Shown here piece by piece: positions 9,876 through 20,829 of a stretch of 37,315 bases of DNA. The notes beneath the pieces are model-generated. The model saw only the letters and a program-made list of their open reading frames with translations. It was not told the origin of the DNA and ran no database searches. Numbering within the stretch: position 1 is the first letter of the stretch; the number at the start of each line of letters is the position of its first letter. Both the position numbers and the translations under genes were made by a program. This DNA comes from Gnetum montanum (taxonomy: Eukaryota; Streptophyta; Gnetopsida; Gnetales; Gnetaceae): assembly GCA_015680685.1 (NCBI GenBank), contig MNCI01034224.1, positions 436,574 to 473,888 on the forward strand, read 5' to 3'.

Positions 9876-12800
9876 GCATATCATCTTTATTACACTTAAG
9901 ATGGAATTTATGCATGGAAATATCATTAACCATGCCTTATAATACTTAGGATCTCATGTAGATAAATTCTTTTCTAAATTAAAACAATTTTGATAAAAAC
10001 TTGCTTTAGTACTTTTCAATTATCTATTATGGATCTTTAATAAAACAAATCAATAATTTTTATAGGATGAAACTTTAATATTTAAGTATGAATGTATTCC
10101 AACATTCCATAAATGCTAAATTTTCTATTATGTAGGATTAGCCTTAGTTTGATCTATGATAGAATTAGTAAGCTTCAACATGTCAATCTTGTCATTCTCA
10201 TCTAAGTTTTCCCCTAGGTTTATAGATGATGAATGCACTTTCTAAAGAACCCCCTTTTATGCATGTAGTTGGAATGTCTTTCTAAGATCATAAATTCTTG
10301 AGTAGCATACATATCAGCATAAATGTTGAAGATGCTAGTTGAATTTAAATTTATATCTTTTTTGCAAGCGTTCTTGACTTGATCACATAGGCAAAAACAC
10401 ATTATATCAAGTCAATTTACTGATTCATCATTGTTCAAGATGTTATATAGGTTCCAAAGGACCTTTTAGATAATCATGTCCCTTGACTAAGATTTGTAGC
10501 TTGCTAACCACTTCATAAAAGGAAAAACTAGCTCACATATTAGATGCTTAATCTCTTAAATGTAAATTAGGTCTACTTGGGCCTCTACATCCTAGAAGGA
10601 TAGGACCTCTCCCTTAGAAGAATTTCTATCATAAGTAGTTCTAAGATGAATCATCTAGATCTCTTTATGTAAAGAGGATATTTTAGCAAATAAGATTTAG
10701 TTGATGTTGAGAACCATCTAGAAAAACTTTGAAACATCAAAATCACACTAATATAGGGAGTGGTAGTCATGCATAATCTCATGTACCTCTAGAATGTCAA
10801 TTGTTAAGTTAAAGATTAATATAATCTCTAGTAAACCTATTGACTATAGCTTTATTTTCTAGCCCTTGGTTCTAAGAATGCTTAGATATGTAAGAAAAAA
10901 ACCTAGAATAAGTTATATATTTCTATTATATATAGTTCTCCTTTCTCTTATTGCTTCCATGGATTCCCCTTCTTATAGCTTTCTAACAAGGTAGGAAAAG
11001 GGTTGAAGTCTCTTCATTGTTGGAACCTAGGTTATTGTTAGAGCAAAATCTTGACATACCCTATCGAGCACTACTATGATTACAAATTTTGCAGAAGTAA
11101 GTGATGAGAGTTTAGTCATCACAAGATCCTCCCTTATCACTATGATGAGAAAATCCTCTTTTAATTCAAAGAGATTCTTCTTAGCTTGATTGGAACTAGA
11201 TGCATTGCTCTTGATCTCGGAAAAGCCGATAGGATAAAATGACTTGAAAAAGAGGAGAAAAGTATAGAGGAAAATAAAAGTTCAATATCAAAAGTTGAAC
11301 CTTGAGCAACATTAATGTTAAAAATGACACAAATGAAGAAGAAAATCTAGATTTAGAGCTAGCTAATGCAATTGCTTAACATATGATTTTAGTAGTTCAC
11401 TAGAATACCAAAAAGTGTAAAACATTAAAGGTGAAAAGTAGGGTTCTATAAAATTATAGAATCCTCATATCAAGAAAGCTTAAAATTACATTGGTTGTAG
11501 AGGATCTAGTAAGTTGCTTTCATGGAAATGATATGAAGCATTGGCCACTGGAAATAAAAAAGAAAAGAAAATAGAAGAAAAGTAAAGAAGATATAAGAAT
11601 GAATTTAACAAATGCAAGAGAAATTAAGGGAAATAAAAATCTTACAATAATTTTGTGCATAGGATTTTATTGTAAGAGATCATTGAAATCTATTTTTCTT
11701 CTTCTTATTCATTGAAAGGGATTCTTATCCCATTGACAATACTAGTACCCTAAAAAATCAATCCTATACAAAGCATAGAAGAAATTATAATAATCCAAGA
11801 TACCTCAAGTCATGAGAAAGAAAAGTAGAGGATCCATGAAAATAAAGAACTAGATTTACAAGAGTTCATAAAATAAAATTAGGAAGAATACAAGGCTTAA
11901 ACACCTAAGTGTTGTGGCATAGTGCAACCAAGAAGAAGGTCAATGTAGATAACCAAATTAATTAAAAATCCTAGCCATGATCTCTAACATAATTTTACCT
12001 TGGATTTGCTTCTTCCTCCCTCTTACTACATGTCCATCTAGGAATGTTTATGACATTATGAACCTTCCTTCATTTAAGTTTTTGTTGATCTTCTCAATCC
12101 TTTCATTAAATACACTAAAAAAAACATCAAAATTAAATTAGTTAGAGCCATTTCTCATGTTAGTCTAGGTTTAGCAAAATTTCTTTTATATGTTTACTAT
12201 TTTCTTTTATTTTGGTTAGCAACAACAATAGTTATCCTATAATGTTAATTCTGATTAAAATATTGGTAATCATTTAAGAAAAGACTTATTCTAACATCAA
12301 CCCCATTTTATTTCAATCCTATGCCCAACATTTCTCCTATAGAGATATCCTCTATCAGTTATCTAATCATACCTTATGTAGGCCTACATCTTGATCTTTT
12401 AAGAAAGAATGTTATGAATCCTTTAATACTTCATGAAGTTTTTCTAGTATGGGCATGAGATTATATGCATCATCAATAATGATCTCATTGAGTATATAGT
12501 TGAAAAGGACTTATTTCTTATAAAATTTTATTTCATGGATGATTGAGGAAAATTAGAATTTTCCATTGAAAAACTACATGTAGTAAAGAACTAAAATGTA
12601 AAAGGTATCTTTAGCATCATAGTAGTAGCATCTATACATAGAATTTATCTTGGACCAAAATAAACAAGTTCATGATTTATACATGAGACAACAATGTTCA
12701 TCAATGATGCAATGAGTAATTCAAAGAAACTTAATATGGTTCAAGGAACTTTTCACTTAGCATTACAAAAACATGTTAGACATCTTACAATTCATTATCT

Positions 12801-13900
12801 TGCACAACATCATGCTGTAGCTAAGAGCAAAACCCATTAAGTTGAAAATTACTTTAGTAGTAAAAGAGAATGTATAGAGGCTTCTCATAGATAACTTCAT
12901 TAGACTTATGAATTACTCATCTTGAATGTCAACTACGCTGACCATGTCCAAAAAGGATTGTATCATTATGATATGTATTAATTTTTAGGACTTAAGCAAG
13001 ATCACCTAAACAATGTTTATCTATTTCCCAATGTAGCTATGTTGGTGGATAAGATCATTGATCATGATTTTCTATTATTATGGTAGGAATCATTGTAATA
13101 ATGGAATTTGACATAACCTAACATGAAATTGAGCAAGGTAATCTTGTGGCCACCTAACGATCTAGGAAAATTAAAATATCGAATAACCTCCCTCAAATCG
13201 AAAGGAGACTTAGAGATCATAGGATAAAAGTCCAACAATTCAAGCCAAACGTTAGAAAATTAAAAGTGGAAAGATAAATGAGTACGTAGAATAGCTAATG
13301 GGAAAAATGTACAAAGATCATATGTAGATCTATGAAAAGCAAAGAATAATGGGTGGTTGGAAGATCAAAGTGATTGGCAATGAGATGTGAAGAAAAATAA
13401 ATCTAATCCATTAAAATGTTAAATCAAAATCAAGTATGGAAAAATAGAAACTAGATTCATCAAAAATCTGGATGATGATAAAGAGAGAAAAGCTAAAAGG
13501 AAAAATCCATATTATAGAAAAAAGAGAAAATTAGGAATGTGCAAAAAGACATTCTAGGACATGTACTAGGGATCAAAGACATTTTACGAAGAGCTATGTT
13601 ACCATGTTCCTTCTCCAATATATGCACCTAATGTAGATCTGGTAGGAACAATAGTAGATTCCATGGTTGATGAAGTAGAGGGAAGGATCAGATCAATGTA
13701 TTGACATGATTCTAAGTGATATCTTTGTGTGTCAGGAGAACAACATGAAGGGAATACAATGTGTTAGTAGGAAAGAGAAAAAGAGAGGGTAGTTATTTTG
13801 CATAAAGGTCATGTCTTTGGAAGAGATTTTCCAAATCACTAATCACAAAAATTGCTAACTACACTTAGTAGCAGAGAGAGAGCATCAAATATTATGCACT
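9876..13900. other. AT-rich, deeply decayed DNA without a recognisable gene
   Basis: There is no ORF over 60 codons except a minus-strand one at 10220-10402, which matches nothing I know. On the minus strand a 29-codon open run near 10446-10535 (ASFSFYEVVSKLQILVKG) suggests an old protein-coding relic, but the family is not recognisable. The far right end may belong to the R/U5 part of the element O LTR; its boundary could not be found. Confidence 0.5.
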
Positions 13901-13966
13901 AAAAGGGATGTTTAATCAGAAGTCAAATTATCCAAAAGGTAATCCCTTTCTATTTAGGGCTATCAT

Positions 13967-13977
13967 CTTATTTATAG
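13967..13977 (-). promoter_or_regulatory. TATA box of element O LTR
   Basis: The minus strand reads CTATAAATAAG within GGCCTATAAATAAGATG, a context very like the TATA boxes of the other LTRs in the window. Confidence 0.55.
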
Positions 13978-14033
13978 GCCAAAAATGCCTTGTAGATAAT
14001 GTAAAAATAATGCAGTGGGATCCATAGAATCCT

Positions 14034-14057
14034 CCAAAAGATTCTAGAAGATTTTGG
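14034..14057. promoter_or_regulatory. Palindrome resembling a heat-shock element upstream of the O-LTR TATA
   Basis: The segment starts CCAAAAGATTCTAGAAGA and ends TTTTGG, nearly its own reverse complement. It contains TTC-nn-GAA-nn-TTT, close to the alternating TTC/GAA pattern of heat-shock elements. It lies about 60-90 bp upstream of the TATA box on the minus strand. The function is inferred only. Confidence 0.35.
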
Positions 14058-14196
14058 ATAGGAGAAATGACATGTGGACATAAATATTGATGTTGGACAT
14101 TGAATGAAGGATTGAAGTTGGATGTTGGAGAGTTGATATATTCAAAAATATGAGATCAAATGTTGAATATCAAAAGTAGATCTAACAAAAAATATC

Positions 14197-15127
14197 CTAA
14201 GTGATGAGTGGCTAGGTATCCCTACGCCCAACCATACGAATCACGAGCATTCATGCACGACTCGGTCGAAATTTGCAGACTTTAAGCACTTAACATACAC
14301 CAGACTTCTAACCAGTGAAACCTTGGGTTAGAACGGTCGTTGTCATCCTAATCTCACTTGTGAAGCTCTATTTACATTGGTTAAGTGAGACTAAGGCTAA
14401 TGATTTTTATATCTTTTTAATTATCTTTTTGGCGACTAATCATTTTGGAAAATAAGAATAGAATATTAATTAATCTAAAATTATCTTAATCTAAATCTTA
14501 ACTATTCCTAACATAAGTATCTGGTCCCATCTTCCGAGCACATTTTGAGCATCTCCTAACACTTCTGGGTCACTAGATGTTAAGCATCACTAGGCTTACC
14601 AAGCGTTTTGATTATGTTCGAGATGGTCGTACTTATGCCTTTAATGAACTATGAATGAACAATAACTATTGAAATTATAATAATGAAAACTTAAATAATC
14701 AACAAGTAACTAATAAAGCATAAATGAGTAATTAATAAAGCATAAACATATTAAACTATTAAATGCATGAAATAATTAAGTCCAAATGCTGCAAGGTATG
14801 CTTGAACAGTTTGTCTTTATTGCCATGACGCCAATGGGCTCAGATACATCAATGCTCGAAGAAAGATGCGATCACTTTTCGTACACCTACTGCAGGTACT
14901 TGGAAAATATTCTATCTCTTGCGGGAGCAAACTGCACGAGCTTCATTACAACTACTCAAAAGATGCCTAAATGAGGCGGAAGGCCCTCATATTTATAGGT
15001 CAAGAAGGGTGGCTGCATAAACGGGGCCACGTCAACGTAGAGTGGCTACATCGATGGGCCCGCGTCGACGCGGCCGTGTATACGCGGCCCAGTTGACACA
15101 TTGACTTTTTGACACTTCATCACTAAG
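14197..15127 (-). repeat. Solo LTR of family A with 5-bp target-site duplication CTAAG
   Basis: The LTR spans 14202-15122 (921 bp), from TGATGAGTGG to CTTCATCA on the plus strand. CTAAG stands directly on both sides (14197-14201 and 15123-15127), so it is a genuine insertion. It has no PBS or internal sequence next to it, so the interior was lost by LTR-LTR recombination. A TATA box (minus strand) lies at 14990-14997, with the CG-rich palindromic block around 15061-15090 upstream of it. Its partner in the window is 27119-28021, which lacks about 18 bp near 27580. Differences are concentrated at CG and CHG sites. Confidence 0.9.
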
Positions 15128-15369
15128 GCAGAAGAAGAATTGATGCTAGAGCTAATGTTAGATATTAAAACTCAAAGGGGATTTGAAATGACACTGTTAA
15201 TGATGCAAAACATAATTTTTTTAAAGATATAGATAGATATCTAAAAACTCTGTTGTGGATGATGCAGAACATTGAATTCAAACTACTAAAGATGATCTTA
15301 ATCATTGAAAAGCCATAGAATTTACTTAAGTTTTTGGCTTATGTAGAAAAAGTCAAAGTGGGTACAACA

Positions 15370-15381
15370 TTTCCCCCTCTT
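15370..15381 (-). promoter_or_regulatory. Element O polypurine tract (left copy)
   Basis: The minus strand reads AAGAGGGGGAAA directly before the LTR start TGTTGTACCC. This is the expected primer for plus-strand DNA synthesis. An identical copy lies at 28269-28280. Confidence 0.75.
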
Positions 15382-16080
15382 GATGGATATTGCTAAAGAG
15401 ATGAAGGAGAATCCATGAAGAAAAGACATGAGTTGATAGGTACTTACAAGAGGATTAGATAAAGCAAGATAATAGGGAAGAAAGTTTGGGATATCGTTGA
15501 TACATTTATGGTGGAGTACTACACCATAGAAGTGGGGTGTGGCTAGATCCCAAAAAGCACATAAGAAATGTAGATATATCACTCCCTAAGTCACTCAATT
15601 CTCTTAATCACACCCTCTTAATGGAGTAAAGTAGAGATACTCATTTGGCCTCACCAATGTAGAGCAAGTAAAGAGAAAGAAATATAGAAAGAAGAGGAGA
15701 TAGTAGAAATTGAAAAAGAGAGATAAATAAAAAAGGTAGGGAAAGAATGTGAGGGACATCACCAATACACCAACGGTGAGATGCTCTATCATAGAAGTGA
15801 GATGTGGCTAGATTCCTAAAGATGACATCTCCCTTACCTCACTCATATGTAGATTTCACACTCCTTACATAACTCTACACTTAATACTCACTCCTTACTT
15901 CAAGAATAAAAAATTATTTAGCCTTACTAATGTTGAATATAGAGAGGAATGGAAAATAGATGAGGAAAGGAGATGAAATGAAGAAGAAAGAAGCATAGTT
16001 TAGAGAAGAAGAAGTTATGGTTATGTGAAAGGAAAGAGAAAACCATGATGAGAAGAAAAGAGGTTATTGCCCATACATTT
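15382..16080 (-). repeat. Element O 3' non-coding region (left copy, truncated)
   Basis: This is nearly identical to 28281-28979. It contains two diverged repeat units of about 280-310 bp marked by CATAGAAGTGGGGTGTGGCTAG (about 15526) and CATAGAAGTGAGATGTGGCTAG (about 15791). Apparent minus-strand ORFs of 86 and 62 codons are repeated in the right copy but resemble nothing and are probably chance. Similarity to the right copy stops at 16080, where sequence of element A begins abruptly. Confidence 0.75.
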
Positions 16081-18591
16081 GGCCATGACGGCATGTTCGC
16101 CTTCAAAGCTTGTGCGGAGGACCTCGAGTTCCGCGTTTTCTGTTGCCAGCTTTTGTTTTGCTACCTTGTGCAGCTGGAACTCACCCTCGTATAAGGAATA
16201 CAAGGTGGCCACTTGCTTTTCTAACTCTGACCGCGGTCTCCCAGCTGTGAGCATAGCCAGGTTTTCATATCAAAGGTTGGCCAATTCCATGTATTCTATC
16301 ATTTCTTCGATCTACAATTGCTTTTGGTAGATTTCTGCTTTGTTGTAGGCATTCAACCCATCAAAGATGGATGGCCATATATCGCCTTGCTCTCGGAGCT
16401 GCTAGAGCACTTGGTTCATTTGGGCTTTAGCAACTTGAATGTGCTTCTTGTTTATCTCCTTCTGCAATCCCACTTGGTCCCTGTAATGATTTTTAACTTT
16501 TTCGAATTTTAGGGCCTCATTCTTCGAAGCGGCAATTTCAATTGTAGACTCTTGTCACAATGCCCGAACCTCCTCCATTGACAGATTCTGATTCTCAACT
16601 TCCAACTTTCTTATGTCTGTGCTCACCCTGGCTAGCTCCTCCTGCTATTGGTGGATGAAATCTTTCATACGCTTGTTCTCTGCACCAACATTGCGTAAGC
16701 AATGAACTTCTGCGGTTAGCTACACATTCTCCTGGCGAACCTTCGCCAAGTCCTTCTCTAAGTGATACGCTCAGGCGTCTGCTATGGACTTGTCTAGAAT
16801 CACCATCTGCCTTTCATTATCAACAACCTAAAGTTTAAGCTGAAGCTGTTGAAAAGATTCATCTCTGGTGATTTCGCGGTTGAGGATGGCTGGATTGGCA
16901 AGCTGGGCTCTTAATTGGGTGACCTCTATTGCCAAGCGTTGACAAGCGACTTGAGCAGCTTCTAGTTGCCCTTCCAAAACAAGGCTCTTTCCCCTTGCCA
17001 AGTGCAGCTTTGACTGGGTCGCAGTGATGTTGTCTAGAAGGTTGAAGACATACAGAAGCAGTTGCCCGGTTCCCATCAGTTGGTCTAACAATTCTTCATG
17101 TTGGGCTACATCAATCTTGCTACGTGAAGTTCTGGCAGACACCTGTACATATTGTAGTCCATGGATGTCTAGTACAGGTGCTGCTAGTACATTGAGAACC
17201 GTAGCAATTGTATCAGCAACCACTTCGGCCGCAACTTCTTGTCCCTGGTGCTGCATCACCAGGACCATTACCCCATCACCATCTTCCAAACGTACCAAGA
17301 AAGTAGCAGCATTCCTTGAAATTTCAGGGAATAACTACTGGGTTGCAGTTGATATATCTCGGATGCTTGGATCTGTTCTAGTTGGAATGGGTGCTCGAGC
17401 GATGGAAAATATTGGCCCTACCCTTTCAAGCAAGTTGACTGATTGTGCCACTTACTCCAGGTGGCTCATGGCAGGGCAATAGACCGAAGTATCTTTTCCT
17501 CCACCAGTCCTGCCGGATGGCTCTCGTTGACTTGAGAGCATTTCCTGGATCTCGCGGATGTATTCTGCTATGGTTTGTGAGCTTGGCTGCGTTGTTTGTG
17601 TAGGTGGTGGAGGTGGTTGCTGCTCTTCCTCTGTTTGTGTGGTAGTAGGAGTTTTGTCTTTCATCATCTCTCACGACGAGGCATTTGGGGCACGCCAGAA
17701 TATGTCATTATAATATCATGCTATCCTTGCCCATTTGCACAACTTTTGGATTAGGCAGGGAAAGGGGAGAGCTCATCTTCCACATTCGTTCTCAGTGAAC
17801 CTCTTTTCAATCTATAGAAACAGTAGTTTTGGAAGACTCATGGGAAATTTTCCACTCAAGGCGGCACATGCATGAGCGGAGAAGGCTATGATTTTGCTAG
17901 GTCTTACCATTGGATTCAAATTGTAAGACGCTATCTTGGAGTATACTCTCTCTGTCATGGTCAAGGAGCCAAATTCCTTGTGCTCTACTCTATAGCACCG
18001 TTGGATCCATTGCGCCTTCACCTTTGGATCGGCCTGCTTAGGAATTTCTACCACATCTGCCACAATTTCAGGCAACCCCAGAGCTTGTGCTATTGCTTCC
18101 AAAGAGTAAGAGACATAAATGTCTTTGATTCTTACTCTTGACCCTGGTTGCCGATTTGTCCAGAAAAGATAGGTTTCTCCTAAGTACCACTCACCACTGG
18201 TTGTGATGATTGGCCACATTGGAGTGTTTTGCAATTGGAGTCTCACGTCTTTTGGAGCATTCACGAGGAATGGTCCAAAATTTAACTCTTGGGGGATCGT
18301 CCGTTGCACCTCGTGTGGCGTGATAGCACCAAGGCAAGCTTGGGTCAAGGTAACCTCAAGTCGTGATGCTATCCCAGGAGTCTCATCCCCGAGCGATTGC
18401 TCATCGGGAATCTCCTCTTCGGGAATCTGGCGAATAGATTCCACATCAGGTCCTTCGTGGAAGGGCCTAGTGGCATGAGAGCCCTCCGCATACTCTGGCG
18501 GTTGCACACCTCATCCCCTTCCCATACATGGACGCTTGTCCCTTAGTTGTGATGGTCCTTCATCCCTTGGGTGCCTCAGTTTGGGTGCCAT
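16081..18591 (-). pseudogene. Element A additional ORF (aORF), 837 codons, coiled-coil protein of unknown function
   Basis: The start is taken at the ATG at 18589-18591 (MAPKLRHPRDEGPSQ). The frame stays the same to 16081, where the duplication junction truncates it. The N-terminal third is acidic and then globular (EWYLGETYLFWTNRQPG, SYSLEAIAQALGLPE). A Gln/Pro-rich linker (EEEQQPPPPPTQTTQPS) lies near 17590-17640. From about 17150 to 16081 the sequence is Glu/Lys/Gln/Leu-rich with heptad character, a long coiled coil. Fifteen in-frame stops occur (plus-strand starts 18511, 17812, 17773, 17716, 17671, 17452, 17335, 16828, 16771, 16720, 16645, 16555, 16402, 16312, 16270) and no frameshift was found. 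It occupies the env-like position of Athila elements, but I see no clear signal peptide or membrane anchor. The family is not recognised; the first third is vaguely like plant-transposon-associated domains. Confidence 0.75.
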
Positions 18592-18612
18592 CTACAATCA
18601 AACATAACCGTC
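18592..18612 (-). promoter_or_regulatory. Possible 3' splice site just before the aORF start codon
   Basis: The minus strand reads TTATGTTTGATTGTAG immediately followed by ATGGCACCC. A T-rich run ending in TGTAG is a good plant acceptor and would place the aORF at the start of a downstream exon. The donor was not located. Inferred only. Confidence 0.35.
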
Positions 18613-18934
18613 TGTTAGACTGTTCATAAGTGGTTTGAGATGGTCCGTATATACTTTCTCAGTTTGACCAAGTTATGTTAATGGCACAAGCACACCGTTA
18701 AGTTTCTCGAAGCATTAAGTTAGGGGTTAGGGTCAAAGTTTTCATAATTAATTAATTACACAAGGGCACCACCCCCCCATGACTGAGAGCATATATTTGG
18801 TTGCAGAAAAAGGGCAAGGACAGGTTGATGTGAACACGCGTTGGAATGAAGGTGTGTTGGGAAGGGTTAGGTAGAAAAAACGGCAAAAACTCCCCTCAAT
18901 TTGGACTCCAAATGATGAAAAATGCAACGTGCGT

Positions 18935-19060
18935 TAGGGTATATATAGGGGTTGGGCACTGCGTCGACGGGGCCATGTATATGCGGCCGCGTATACGTAT
19001 ACGAAGCACTATTCACCCATGGACCAGCGTTGACCAACCCTAAAAACACCCAAAATGAAA
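18935..19060 (-). promoter_or_regulatory. LTR-U3-like promoter module inside element A, upstream of the aORF
   Basis: The block at 18961-18988 (GCGTCGACGGGGCCATGT, continuing ATATGCGGCC) matches the family-A LTR U3 at 27961-27988 at nearly every base. It is followed by GCGGCCGC and GTATACGTATAC (18983-19002) and by GCGTTGACC, similar to the outer end of U3. A TATA-like run (minus CCCTATATATACCC, at 18940-18947) lies downstream, as in the LTRs. The aORF starts about 350 bp further on. No LTR ends are visible, so this is a captured or remnant U3 and not a complete LTR. Confidence 0.55.
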
Positions 19061-20524
19061 AATTTGAAAACCCAAATTGAGGCGATTGAAGTGCAGAAAA
19101 GGCCCAATCATGGCTAAGGACAGGAGGAAGGGAATTGAGCACGAAAAAGAGAAAAAATTGGAGAACGGGGGCCAAAAAGAACTTGTGTAAGGATGCAATC
19201 GAATGAGGGGACACTGAAACCAGTCAACCAAGAAATCCAAAGGATGGGAGGCTTAACAGGCAGAACCAAGAGTATGCAGGTGGGTCCTCTGCATAGCAGG
19301 AAATAGCCTTTGTAGCCCCTACATACCCTCAACACCAGGGTCTGCGGGCCCGGGTGCCGATAAGTGGTGTTGACTTGTGAAGACTCCAAACCAAAAGAAC
19401 CCGCCAAGGCATGAGAGACCAACGAAAAACATGACGAACACACAAAACATAAAAAGGGCAGTGAGGTGAGTATGGAGAGAAGCGGGAATAGAGGGAGAGG
19501 AGAGAATGGAATTCTGAGTGTTGGCCACATGAAACCCCGTGTGAGAGCGTGGTTAAGTGACTCGGTAGAACCTTTCCTGAGGTCAGACACAAAACCATCC
19601 GTAAACAGTGACCTCGTAGCGATAGACGCAGGTCCGACTATCCCCCAAGGAAACGAGAATGACCCCATAGAGAACCATCACTCCAAGAAATGTAAGAAGA
19701 AAGAAGTGAGATGGGACAAATTTAGAGGGGACCAAAAAGGTCCCATAACCAATGCGTGTGGTCCATAAGAGGCGGTCTAAGGGGTGTGATTTGAGTTCCC
19801 ACCACGATTCATTGTTCTTTTCTTTTGTGCAGGGGAACCACACCATGCGAAGACCCATGATGTTTGCATGCATTCGACCAAGGGGTGTGCTTTGAATTCT
19901 CAGTTTATTTTTTATTTTTTGTTTTTCTGTTTTTGCCTTTTTTGCTTCTTTTTATTTTTTTTTTCTTTTGAATTTTTTCAGTGAGGACCACACCATACAA
20001 GGTTGAACTGCCCAAAAGCTTTTGTGGAGAGAGACTTGGAGTCGTAGGAAATCTTTAAGGACACACCAGCAACCCAAGGAATAGAATAGAACAACGAATA
20101 AAGCATTCCCCTTGAAGTCACACCCAATTCAGACTAGTGGGTCATCCCATAGTCGGGGAACTACACAAGTCACACATTCATTAAAATGTTTGTTAAGTGA
20201 AGGGGTTGCATGTTCGCGACAAAAGGAAAACCAGGGAATGGTGAATGGGTGGATGATGTGGACTCACTACCGAGTTTATGAAGTGAAAACGACGTACAAT
20301 CCAAGGACAACCATGTAATGGTAGGAACTAGATAATGAGGAAGACTATTACAGTATCCATCGTAACGAAAATCGACTGTGCCAAACATCTGAAGACAATA
20401 CGACGACGTTTGCCATTACATAAAAAAATAGACAGGTACAAAAAATAAAAAATAATTAAAGAAAATGAAAAGATGAGCAAAGAATGTGCAAACGTATGAA
20501 CGATGGTGAAAGACCAAAAAGTGT

Positions 20525-20720
20525 AAAATAATAAGTATAAAACAAAAAAAAGTGTAAATAAAAAATTGTAAAACAGAAAATGATAAAACAAAGAAGTGTA
20601 AAACAAAAAAGTGTAAAACAAAGAAGTGGAAAACAAAGAAGTAGAAAACAAAAAGTGGAAAACAACAACAAAAAGTGTAAAACAACAAAAAAATGGAAAA
20701 CAAAAAAGTGTAAAATGGTG
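20525..20720. repeat. Minisatellite of ~16-18 bp units, AAGTGTAAAACAAA type
   Basis: Roughly ten imperfect units of (A)AGTGTAAAACAAAGA or AGTGGAAAACAAAGA lie in tandem. They read as a Phe-rich ORF (20328-20789) on the minus strand, which is an artefact of the repeat. A looser version occurs at the same place in element B (35838-35945). Confidence 0.8.
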
Positions 20721-20829
20721 AGGGGTGCAGTGAAATGGATTAGCAACGATGAGTGTCTCCCCCACGACTGGGTGAAAAGGAGGAGACACGAAGGATGGAG
20801 CGTGGATGACTGGCTAATGACAAGGTAGT

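Larger units (their letters stand above)
13900..15369 (-). repeat. Element O 3' LTR, interrupted by the family-A solo LTR
   Basis: The right end is placed at 15369 because the minus strand reads AAGAGGGGGAAA (polypurine tract) immediately followed by TGTTGTACCCACTTTG, a typical LTR start. Removing the solo LTR at 14202-15122 and one CTAAG makes U3 continuous to a TATA box at 13967-13977. The left (U5) end was not found, so 13900 is only a minimum boundary. The same U3 end recurs at 28022-28268. Confidence 0.65.
14202..16080. repeat. Left copy of a ~1.88-kb segmental duplication (partner 27119-28979)
   Basis: Both copies comprise a family-A LTR, the CTAAG target duplication, the end of the O LTR, the O polypurine tract and the start of the O 3' region. 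The flanking part is 958 bp in each. Because the target duplication and host flank are shared, they derive from one insertion event that was later duplicated. Confidence 0.85.

Noticed and set aside
15322-15792. Minus-strand ORFs of 86 and 62 codons, repeated almost unchanged at 28221-28691
   Set aside because: They are preserved because the DNA segment is duplicated. They overlap the O polypurine tract and 3' repeats and have low-complexity Phe/Leu/Tyr composition.
14202-16080. Reading the whole 1.88-kb duplicated block as one long LTR
   Set aside because: The CTAAG duplication and TGATGA/TCATCA ends delimit a 921-bp LTR, and an O polypurine tract lies inside the remainder. There is no purine tract next to 16080.
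17024-17482. 152-codon plus-strand ORF
   Set aside because: It is antisense to the aORF coiled-coil and linker region, where the minus-strand frame is clearly the coding one.
18846-19043. Possible complete third LTR around the U3-like module
   Set aside because: No TGATGA start or TCATCA end is present near it, and no target duplication. Only the U3/TATA part is similar, so it was kept as a promoter-like module.
20328-20789. 153-codon Phe-rich minus-strand ORF and overlapping 95-96-codon ORFs
   Set aside because: They are translations of the A-rich GTAAAACAAA minisatellite; all three frames are open for the same reason.
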